DNA of 64,000 nucleotides from Crotophaga sulcirostris. Lineage: Eukaryota; Chordata; Aves; Cuculiformes; Crotophagidae. Position numbers and translations under genes: made by a program. Location of the stretch: contig VYZB01000169.1 in assembly GCA_013397455.1 (NCBI GenBank), positions 1,355,072 through 1,419,071 on the forward strand. The letters are read 5' to 3'. The notes under the pieces are model-generated. The model had not been told where the DNA came from, searched no databases, and saw only the letters and a list, made by a program, of their open reading frames with translations. Within the stretch, counting starts at the first letter, position 1, and every line of letters starts with the position of its first letter. Shown here piece after piece: positions 48,101 to 58,971 of the stretch.

Positions 48101-50502
48101 ATGATGGAATTAGCTCTTATTAGTTGGTAACATTTTCATTTCATTTTTCACGAGGTGATTGGCACATGGAAATTACAGCACTATCTGGGACACATTCAAT
48201 CCAGCTGTAGCTCTACATGGAACCAGCACACAAGGTCAGCTGCTGGGTGTGAACCCTCCCGTCAGAAACGTCCATTCAGAATTGCAAAGCCAAGTGTAGA
48301 TTTCAGATGCAACCTTTTCCATTACATTGCAGTTGCAACAAACTGGAGTCACTTTCATCTTATGACAAACTTTGGATAACAGCTGTGAATTATATCCTTT
48401 AAAAAAAACTATATTTTTTTTAGTTTAACCCATTTGTGGGTTATTCCACTGCTGTTAAGATTTTTAGAATTCACATTCCCAGACTAAAAGCTCAAAAATT
48501 CCCCAAACTTACCCCATTGACAAACCTGTACATCCAAGGAAACTTTATCTAAGACTTTAAACCAGTATGAAAGTAAACTTTCATTCTGTAGCAGACAAAC
48601 TAAAAGACCCAATAAATAACATATAAAGCATAAAAACATATTTCAACATCATTATTGTACTGGAGAATTTGAGGTTTTAAAAGAATAGCTGGCATGTGCA
48701 GATGACCTTTGTCAGGTTGACAAAAATGTCTGTTCGGAAAAATACACTTTTATGTTACAACACGGGTTTCTTTATGTGAAAAATGCACTTTAAATACAAT
48801 GAGATGTAAGACCAGAGCATAGAGAGGAGGTCAAAGTGAAGGACTCCTGGTGACCTGAGAAAGGGCTCTCTCCAGGAGAGGACATGCTCGGGCTACTCTG
48901 CGTCCCTGGGTTTGGATCCCTTCCCCAATGCAGATCAAATGAACTAATTTTAAACTGTGCATGCCAAAGCCTTTGCCTGAACCAAAAGCAAAGACCTGAA
49001 GAGCTGTGATGCAGCTTGACTTCATTAATGGCCGAGAGCATCTCTCTCTGGCCCACCTTGAGCTATTTTCTTCACAGAGAAGAACCATCTCCCGTCGTCC
49101 CACTTCGGTGAGAGAAAATTTGGGTCACAAAGAGTGGCTTTTGCTTCTTCATTTAAATTAGGAGAATAAAGACAGCAAAATTGTACTTCCCTGTTAGACA
49201 CATTGCTTTTAGCTTTACCAGCTTATGGCAGCTCTTGAGCACAGGTTTGTTTAGAGAAAACACAATATGGCCAGGGTGTGGGAAAATTCCGTAGCATACT
49301 GACTGGTTCCTGGATTTGTTGATTATAACCCAGGAATACTTCTGATATTTCTAAGCAAATACACCACACTAGTGTCACAAAAATAAAGAAAAAATATTTC
49401 TCAATAACATTTTATTTTTGCAAAGAGGAGGACTGGCACCACACTTAGTAAGGCTGGTAGATCCACCTGGTTTCTAAGCCAATACAATACAGCTTCTCTT
49501 AAAAAAAAAAAAGATAATTGTAAAGTTTGAAAAGAAATATGACATTTTTTGGTTTTTACATGAACGTTCTCAAAAGGCTTAGTAGAGGTTTACATCATAA
49601 CTCCCAGATGATCCTTTGTCTGTGGTTTTGTTCTGGGTTCTTTTTCTCTTTCTGATCTTCTGTTCTCCTCCTCTCCAATCTAGCAACATTTAATCTTTTA
49701 GTAAAGTTTCATAAAATTTGTATCTATTTTTAACTTTATTTGAGGTGAATTACTTCAGTTTCACTTATTCCCCTCCTCTGGAGAGGAGTTTTGCCACGAA
49801 GATGTGACTTTTGGACTCCTGCTTTTTAAAAGTGTTTCCAGGATCTCAGAGGATGGTTTGGATGGTAAAACAAAAGCAATGCTTCAAAAAGGAAAGTCCT
49901 CAAATATAAGAGGCCTCACCACTCATTATTTCAAAGTCTCGAACCTTTTAAAGCAAAAGAAGCATTTAATTCAAAGACTCTATGGGGCTTTTTTTTTTTT
50001 TAATATGGTTAAAGTGCTACCTTTAGGAATAAAAAAAAAATCCAGACTATAAAGGCAGTAAAAAATCCCATTCTGTTAGCAAAATCCACCAAAATAGCCT
50101 TAACTGTGGATTCCTGCTTTTACTGTAAAAGAGAGAAATTTCTTTGCAGGTACCCCCGACCCCTTCTCTTAAAGGACCTTTGCAAAAGTTTAAAACAAAT
50201 TACAAGGAACTGAGAGCTGAAGGATACCGCTTTGCTTCTCTGGAATTAGGAATACCAACTAAAACTAAAGGGTATATCCCTTTCCCATCCTTTCGGAGAA
50301 GCTGGTAAAAAAAATATTGAGCTGTTGAGTCTTCTGACAAACATTTGTGCCAAATTTAGCCCTAGAGTAAGTGTGGAAGGAATGGTACCCAGTGCACAGA
50401 AACTAAAGATGTCAGATTTTGCTTAATTTACTACTGATTTGCTAATTTTACTTTAATTTACTACTTAATACACATTTACTACATTTTCTTTGCCTTTGGC
50501 AG
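39152..50502. other. Long unique non-coding stretch, no interspersed repeat seen
   Basis: More than 11 kb without recognisable CR1 or gene. The open frame at 42507-42701 (plus) looks coding-like over about 45 codons, but its flanking sites are poor. At about 45520-45740, clustered TAAT/ATTA words and a TGATTAAATTGATGG word resemble homeodomain/PBX-rich conserved non-coding elements. Neither can be confirmed from sequence alone. Confidence 0.5.
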
Positions 50503-50627
50503 GGAAGTGCTTAAGTGCAGATGGTGGATTAAACACACATTGCTGGGTGACCAAAGCTACACCTTCACCAGCCACAAAGATTGTTTCTCAGTTTGTGTTT
50601 GCTACGGGATCTACAGACAATCAAGAG
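50503..50627 (+). other. Candidate 125-bp internal exon (plus strand)
   Basis: A strong acceptor (CATTTTCTTTGCCTTTGGCAG) and a good donor (AATCAAGAG, then GTGAGAAATC) flank the segment. Two of the three frames are open throughout and neither peptide is recognised. One is Ser/Thr-rich (TKATPSPATKIVSQF); the other is Trp/Cys-rich. The splice sites are the main evidence. A non-coding RNA exon is as likely as a coding one. Confidence 0.22.
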
Positions 50628-53600
50628 GTGAGAAATCCTTACGAAAGGCAGACCCCAACAGACTGGGGTGGGCTCTGCCTTCAGACTGCATCCTCTCCAA
50701 AGTGCTCCAGCCACAGCCACTCACCCTACTGCCAAACCCTGGGCTTTCTTCCTAAGGAAAAGCAAGGCTCACATCCCAGGACTGCTGCAAGAAGACAGCA
50801 CCTTGTGAAAAACCTTCTGCCAAAACTGCCTGCCTTCACAGCGTAGGTATGTACAGGAAATCACATAAAAAAGGAACAGAAAAGTTTGGCTGTTTGTTTC
50901 CAGTTAGTTGGGATTCAAACACATCCCCCATAAGAAGTGTTTTGCCATAAAGCCTCTCTGAGTTTAACCTGGTATGCTCTGTGATATTCCAGCTGTCAAA
51001 CCAGATCTCCGTCAACTTTTCCTTCTTTACTCTTGACCTGAGTTTCTCCAAGAACACTGTTTTAAATTAGGTCCCAGGAGAAACACGACAGTAAATTCTT
51101 AGTTTCATGACGATTATAGAAGTTGCCATTGTTTTCCCATCATTATAGTGATGTTTGAGGCACCGAAGAAGAGGAACCATTTGTTAAGTTCTCTTGTCTG
51201 CTTTCTGCTCACAAAAGGAGACACCGGAGGAAATTTATTGACACCCTTGACAAATAGCATGCTGCTTTCTTTTGCAAGAATTAATTTATCCTGTTACACT
51301 AAGACATCATCACACATTTGGAACCTGACTTCATGCCCAGCTGCACTGATTTTGTGCCATCACTTCCCCATGTCACAGAGGAAAGAAGTGATGCTCAGGA
51401 TTTCTTTCACAGATTATATCCTTCTATATAATAATTCCGAGGACATGACATAGCTTGTGCCATGTAAGAAGAAAATGTGGGAGAAGGATGCTTTTGTTCC
51501 TTACTGCTGTATTTCAGTCATTTAAGTCTTACTGGGTTTGTGCAGTTAGAAATGAAATGTGTAACTTCAGGCTTGCTATTGCTCAGGATATATAAAGTAC
51601 TAAGGAAAAAATGAGAGTAGAAAACCCACAAATCTGCAGTAGTGGCAGCAGAACTTAGGATCTACATCTTCAATGCTCCTAAACAAGCAGAGAAGACCTC
51701 AGAGAGGCTCAGGACTAATTCTAAACTTTTGTCTGTCCCTTTGACCCACACGGAATATTGTTAAAATGGAAAACTCTCCCTTCCCCCATCCATTATTCTG
51801 AACTAGAGGATTTTCCATGAAAATAATTACATGTGCTTAAATATCTTCTTTTTACCATTCTTCTCCACTCTGCCTATGGTTTACAATAATCATTTGCTGA
51901 GTTTTTTGCTAACAAATAGAGATGTTTTGATGCATTTTATGAAGTCTGGCACAAAGAGAAGGAAAATATTTGGATTCAGCAGCAGGAATCCAGCCTTTGC
52001 TAAAGTCATTTTGCCTCTTTCTTCACTGCCCAAGACTCATCCTCTCTGTCAACCCATGACTTGGGGTGATTTCACCCAGTCTGCAGACCCCTCACTGTTA
52101 CTGGGACACTTAACTCCTGGCTAGATAACTGTTCCAATCAAGCATAACATCATGAGCATGACATTTTGCAGCAATAAAAAACCCCATTGAAGATCCAGTT
52201 ATCCCAGCAAGAGACTGTTTACAGGACTGATATAAATAATAACAGTGCCCAAAGCACTCTTTGGTTGACATTAACTGTGGATGCAGCAGGGGCTTGTCAT
52301 GTCTGAACAAAAAGGATGCAACTCTGTAGCCTAAAAATACTCAGTGCAGAAACGCCAGAAAAAGCAAACCACTTCAGTTTTACCACAGAGAAACTTGCTG
52401 TTAGTCAAGGTGCTGCAATTAATGTATCCAGCCTTCAGGGTGATTTTTGTGTTGGCATCATTCGTAAATATTACTTTATATTAAACAGCCTTTTGTAAGG
52501 TGAAAATTGCACCGTTTTTAGCAGCAAAGAAAACTCTTGTTTATTCCAGCTATTTTGGCAAAGCTCTCCAGCACGCCCAGAAAATCCTAGAGCCAGTGCT
52601 TAGGATTTCCATGTATCACAGGCTTTGGTACCTGCAGAGGAATCCCTTTAAGGACTTTGGATTTCTAAAGCAAGATTCACAACAACGCAGCTAGAAGGCA
52701 TCCTAACATTTTGGCAGTAATAAAGCACACAATACAGCCTTTGGTACAAAACTCTTTCCAGTGGTTTTCTCCGCTAGTATTTTGGGCATTAGGGATTTCC
52801 TTTTGCAAATTTATCATACTAGATACAGCCAAATAAAACACATTCCTTGTTTTTGAGGAGAAAAAGTGGTTTTGACCCCTGAAGCTGACCGATCCTGCTA
52901 GCATAATAAACATACCAGCATAAATAAGGCTTCACATTAAGCCAAATGCACTCTCTGCAGCCAGGGAGCGAGATGTGAGTAATAACCTGGAAAGAGTTTG
53001 TATTTTGAAAGGGTCAGTGGTGCTTTACGCTAGTTTTCCACTTCGCTTTCTGAGATCACAATTTCAGCCCAGTGTTGACCATTGACTAAAACCAATTTGA
53101 ACAACACAGGAGTGGGAGTGCTCCGTCCAAGTGAATGTAATAGCTTTGCCTCATCATTATGCGAGAGCATTTATAGTCAAAGACAACGGCGCTAATAGAT
53201 TCATTCATTCATTCAGAAACAACCCCAGAGCTTCCAAGCATGCAATTAAAATCTCTGTCATTTTATATGGAGCAAAGAACTATTGTTTTACTGTCTAGTC
53301 ACCAAGGTGTGACACATCTTATTTGACTGATTATGGCAATGAAATCCACAAAACAATCAGGATTCATGAATATATTTGTGGCTATTGAACAGGTACCCGA
53401 ATTGAATTACTTCACAACGAGTGACAAAGTCATCCAAATAATAAGAGAAGGTACTTATTACTTGATCAAGTGTAAGAGAAGCAAAAAAGTCAGAAACAGG
53501 AGACTGGAAGGACCCTCCTGGGTGACTTTGTCCCCTGAGAGGCAGGTAACCACACCGTACAGATTACGCAAATTAATAGTATCTACCATCTGAAGGGTCC

Positions 53601-53946
53601 TTCCAATGACATTAAGGTTCTTAAAAACACAAACATACATTTTTTTAAAAACCTCACTCATGTAAACTGGTTAGATATTTGAGACTTATTAAACCCAAGA
53701 GGAGTTAAAGCCTAACGAACGTGCTTCTATGCTTTTGGAAGACTCAAAGTATCAGCCAAAGACAAGTCTGAAAATCTAGTCTGAAATACAGTTCAATACA
53801 TGGGTACACAAAAAAACTGGGAAAGGTGAGCAAGGGAAGAAGAAATATTTTTATGGTTTCCCAGTGTGACATTGATTCAGCTTCAAATTATCATGGATTT
53901 ACTAGCTACTCGTAGCCTTCACTTCTGTCCTCCCAAAACAGCATTT
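50628..53946. other. Unique non-coding sequence
   Basis: No recognised gene. A four-unit ATTC microsatellite lies at 53199-53215. Open frames here are short and unlike known proteins. Confidence 0.55.
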
Positions 53947-54034
53947 CACAGTATCACAGTATCACAGTATTACAAGGCTGGAAAGACCTTTGAGATCATT
54001 GACTCCAACCTATAACCCAACACTAACACTAACT
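53947..54034 (-). mobile_element. CR1 LINE 3' tail fragment, antisense, 10-bp-tail subfamily
   Basis: Two exact CACAGTATCA units and a third, CACAGTATTA, are followed by CAAGGCTGG, GAGATCATTGACTCCAACC and TATAACCCAACACTAACACT. This is the reverse complement of the last roughly 60 bp of the CR1 body plus its tail. It is the clearest display of the 10-bp tail in the window. Confidence 0.9.
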
Positions 54035-57000
54035 AAGTTACTCTCCAGGAAGAATGGAGCTTTCAAGGATCTTTAAAACTTCATTGTCAAAAAGCTCCTA
54101 TGGCTAAAACCTTCCATTTAGTTTCAGGGGATAAAGTTTTTGGTACTGCTCATGTTCTTCCTGTAAATCTACATCCTCATTTAAGTTGTACTTTATCAAA
54201 GCTTCAGCCTGCTAATTTTTAAATACATACAAATTAAAGCAACATTAAGACACAACTAAATACAAACAAGGAAAGTCATGCTGCTACCAAAAATACCAGA
54301 AAGACTTTTCCCACGGGGTAATAACTCAAATAGTTTGAATAAAAGGTCAGATTGTATTTCATCATCCTTGGGAAGGACTCACAGTGCTGCCTCTCATGAA
54401 AGGCACCAGCTACAGCGTGGTGGAACTGGGGCTGTTGTGGAGAGCACTACAGTCTATAGAGAAACCTCCAGGGTCTACCACCATCAGCCACAGCTGCCTC
54501 TGTCTTCCAGGTTCTCATCCCCCTGCCCTGCTCATAATCCAGTGCTAAACTGGATTAGTTGGAAAGCAGACAATCAGAGCCCCTACACTCTGATGAGTGC
54601 AGTGTGACAAAGGAATTTCAGTCTCAGGCTGTATCACATTAATGTCCAGGCTATTGAAGACTGGTCAGAAAAACAGAAGATAAACAGCCAGATGCACGCC
54701 CACATGTGCACAAAGACATCTTGCATTGAGTTCTGTACTTCGGAACATATATAATACTCATTTTATTAAATACAAGGAACACAGCACCGCTGGCAGCTTT
54801 TCTTAAATATTGTGACTGAATTTACTGGGTTCAACTCAGGCAAATGCTTTTAAACGCAGGCATTCGCTCAAGCAGCAGAAAGGGAACAGAGGAACAAACC
54901 ATGCCTTGATCTGCTCTTGGAGTAGTGTAGCAAAGCAACGATTTAGCCTGAAAATACATCTTTTTGTCAATAGAAAAACACAAAACAGAAGGCCCCAGGT
55001 TAGCAGGTGGGGATTTTTTTTTTTTCAAGATAGAAAGGAATACTCAAGGGGGAGATAATTTTAGCAGCAAAAAGTGAGGAAAGGCAAATTTTGTGCTTAT
55101 TTTTTTATGACTGTAATTGTTACTGTGGGTGTGCATTGGATATGCAAGATGAATACACACAAGGACACTATTCTCCCCTTGTTTCCAGAACAATTAGTGG
55201 ATGCAAAGAGCCTCCTGTTGTCTTCAGCCTTCTGCATAGTTGTCTCCTACTGACTGCATAGGAAGCTGGAGACACAAGCATTGACTTGGGGCAGGATGAA
55301 CCTCTGGGCTGCTCATGATGGCTTTAGTGGAGTCTTGTTTTTGCCAAGACTGTAAAGGAAATGTATTTGCATCAAGGAAAAAAACCAAAGGGAATTTCAG
55401 TAAAAGATATGCCTCTGCATATTGAATAAATGCATGTTAACGTTTCTGGAAAGCCTTTCTTTTACAAAACACAGGGGACCCTGGCTGCTCTGGCAACCAG
55501 CCTGGCTGGACCACCAAACACTCATCAAGTTTAATGACGAGGGATGGTAATTTTGGTTTCTCCATATAAAGAAGTTTGTCCAATACATCTTTTATGTTTT
55601 GGAGTTACATATATGTCTCAGAAAACATGAGTGAATCTTGGGTCACAGTCCAAAGTCTCCTGGACCTCGGTCCAACTCATCTCACACACCACTACCTGGA
55701 CTGGGGTGCCAACATCTTCTGACCTGTGAGAATCTGTATTAAAGAACCTGCCATTCATCTACCAGATACCAAGAAGCATTGCCAGCACCACACCAGAAGG
55801 CCATCTCATGGAAGACAAACTGATTCATCTTTCCACACTCACTACTACTGTTTCTTCCACGACACAAGGCAGAAGCACAGCTCCTTTAACAAAAGATGTG
55901 AAGAAGAACGGAAAAGGGCAACAACATGTTAACAACCATACCTGCTCCCTGACACGAGCAGGAAACCTTCCCCATTCCTGCAGCATTTATGAGTGCACTT
56001 AAACATATGGATCAGGGACCTTCGGCAGAAGCTGAAAAGCCTGTTAGGATCACTGCATCATTTATGAGTGCAACTGAGAATATTAGCTTATTAGCACAGG
56101 GCCTGTCTCACTGTCTGTCAAAGTTAATCAGCCTCTGCACATCTGTAGGAAAAAAAAAAACCTCTGGGTAAATAGATCTAAAAGGTTTCCATGTGGTATA
56201 GGCTTCAAACCTTTCAGTTCCAAGAAACAAATAGAGAGAGAGAGAATACCCCGATATTATTCCTCCATCATTAATGCCCCGAAAGTCTCATAGGACATCT
56301 CCAAGGTGGTTCACATATTATTAGATTGTTGTTATTGGCACCCAAATAAGGTCAATTTAAAAGTTAAATATTCTTTCAACTATTACACTTTCTCACATTT
56401 ACCCGAGTAGCCTCAAGCCTGAATGCCTTAGGTGATTTTGGTTGTGGAAAAAAAGAAGATGGAACCTTTTGTGTAGTCAAACCTCAGTCCATTGGCAGCT
56501 GTATAACTGAAAACTAACCCCTCAGTACTGCAGCCCAGATCTATCTGGGTTCTGTGAAGACATGCTGATATATTCATGGCTGGATTTACTTATAAATGAA
56601 AGCTATCGGGGGTAGGGACATTATTTTATGGTCTGTTTTGCACTGACCGTAAAGGCTTCCTAATAGATGTCTGAAGCTGCTGGGTATTACTGCAATATAA
56701 ATAATAAATAATAATATATCATTTTAAATGTAAACAGAGGCATTCCACACTGAAGCACCTTTTCAAGTCTGTTTGAGATGCAGCTCTATTATAGTTCACA
56801 CTTGAGTAGCCTACCCTTGAGGTAACAGAGACATAGATATGAGCTGTGACATTTAAATTAGCAAGAAACATCAAACATAAATAAAAAAAGCCATCTTTGG
56901 TTGTTTCTGGAAGCTGATCACCCAGCAGTGCTGGAACACTAGGCTTTATGTTCTGGGTAAACTTATGTGATTTAGGATAGAAACACTGAAAGAATTAACA

Positions 57001-58834
57001 TGTTAATGCCTGTTTTTAAAGTTGTTTTCCTTAAACCATTGCATAGGAGGTAGGCACTAAAAACATGTCCTTTCACACAGCACTAGGAAACACTGACAAT
57101 TTTGTCTCTCATGCTTGAGAGCTCAGATCTTTACCTTGGAAAGACAAGGCCAAACAGGCTGAAGGGAAACTCATTATGCAGGGATTTGACGGAGAGAGGT
57201 TGTGACCGCTGACCAATTAAGAGACATTTCACTTACAAAGTTTCATTGGACTTTCTCTGGTATTTCCTCTTGTGTCAAGTGCTGTTGTAGAAATACTGGC
57301 TCCATTCCCAGGCATTTACGTGGTTGGTAGGTTGCATCTGAACCCATCACCTCTCCTGCTGGACCAAACCACCAAGCAGCCAGAGCCTGCCAGCACCTCG
57401 CTGCCACTCACACTGTTTGGTGACTCTGGGACCCTGGTGGCCTCCCCTAGTGAAGAGGAGAGATAAAGGGAGAAGAAAGTCAGCAAGACCCCAGTCCCTT
57501 ATTGGGCAACAACACTGGTTTTCCCTATAGGGAGAAAAGAACAAGTGTCGTCTTCACCTGTTCCCACTGACAGTCCCCACCTTCCTGGACAAATCTTTCT
57601 GATGTCCAGCATCTTTTGCTATTCTGGTTTGTTGTTTGGGTTTTTTTTCTTGCTTATCCAGCCTGATCTGTGCTTATTTCAATTTAATCCTATTCTTTCT
57701 AGTTCTATCCACATGAAGACTTTTCAGTTGGAAGGTCTCTTCCAACTGAAATATTGTATTTTATTCTAAGACCACATTGCTCAGGTTTTGTTTCTAACAG
57801 GCTTCTTTGTGCTCAAGAACTGTTCCCCTGGCTCTCCCCTCATCCACTTCCCTCTGTGTGGAACAGGTTATAACTGCAGGGTACATTCTAATGCTGGAGT
57901 ACAATTTTCCAGCCAGTTTTGTACTTCGTCTGTAAATGTTTGCTTATGATAATGTTATGGAAACTGGCCCGTTAACCACGAGGTTTGTTGCTGCTACAGA
58001 TGAAAACTGAATAGGTTTGCAATGACGTCTTGTTAATTATTTTTTCTTCTTGTTATCTTCTCTGTGCTTACAAAACTGCTGTTCAATTGCTACACTGCAC
58101 AACACACTCAAATAATATTTAACAATAACAGAGATAATTGAACAACATAGAAATATTACACATATAAATATATAAAAATTATGGCGTGTACATGCGTGTA
58201 CACTCATGCACATGTAGGACTTGCATAAGCTTTAGAAGTCTAACAGAGGTGCCTCACACTGCCTTGTCAGATAGTCTTGAATTTAATTTAATTGAATACC
58301 CAGGTCATGTCAGCCTAGGCCAGCTGGAAAAGCCTTGTCTCTAGCACTGTGTGGTCCAGCCTCATTCCGTCAGCTCAGCGTACTTAACCTGCTAAAAGTC
58401 CTCTAACTCAGACAGGAAATTCAGTTTATGAAGCAAAGAGCAGGTTCCTCTCGATCTCCTTTTCACTGCAAAATGCAGATCTAAACTGAAATGCTCAGCT
58501 GAGGCCTCCATTAGTGCCAAAACAATGTTGTGACCTGTGGTACTAAGACCAGGAAAAATCAGGGAAACTTTTCTGGGCAGCTGGCAAACATCGCAGTCCA
58601 TCCTCAGCCTCAGAAGCTGCCGCAGGGGCTTGGAAGCAAACTCATCTCAGCTCCCAGGGGCCAGCTTTCAGCAGGGGTGGTTGGATGGGGAAGAAACCAG
58701 ACAGGCTTGTCCTGGTCTCTCTACAGCAACATGAATTGTTTCATCGTGGATCCAAGAACAGTACTCTGGGGACCAGTCACAGCCTATTAAATGTGAAATA
58801 GGTGAAAGAGGTGAACTAGGACACACTCACTTAC
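54035..58834. other. Unique non-coding sequence
   Basis: No recognised gene. Contents are a (GA)n run at about 56233-56245, an AT-rich patch at about 56695-56720, the inverted repeat at 57722-57751 and an alternating purine/pyrimidine GT/AC patch at about 58184-58217 of possible Z-DNA-forming type. Confidence 0.55.
57722..57751. other. Perfect 13-bp inverted repeat with 4-nt loop
   Basis: TTTCAGTTGGAAG (57722-57734) and CTTCCAACTGAAA (57739-57751) pair exactly around GTCT. The right arm and what follows (ATATTGTATTTTATTCTA) loosely resemble the 3' end of a sense CR1 element. The hairpin may therefore be a chance product of a decayed CR1 tail. Confidence 0.85.
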
Positions 58835-58971
58835 CAGGTCAGCATCTTATCTATTTCTCAGTGTGCTTTTGGCAGCAGACTCCCCAGCTGCCTGGAAAGC
58901 CTCAAAGGTCTTGGCACGGATGGCGACAGCCACGATCAATCCCTACCTCCTCGCTAAGCCTGCATCTCCCT
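58835..58971 (-). other. Candidate non-coding exon (minus strand)
   Basis: On the minus strand, TTTATTGTTTTTATGGCAG precedes the segment and GCTGACCTG then GTAAGTGAG, an almost ideal donor, follows it. Every frame contains a stop, including a TAA about 20 bases before the donor in the frame that reads VAVAIRAKTFEAFQAAGES. The segment could be a lncRNA or untranslated exon, or a pseudo-exon. Confidence 0.18.
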
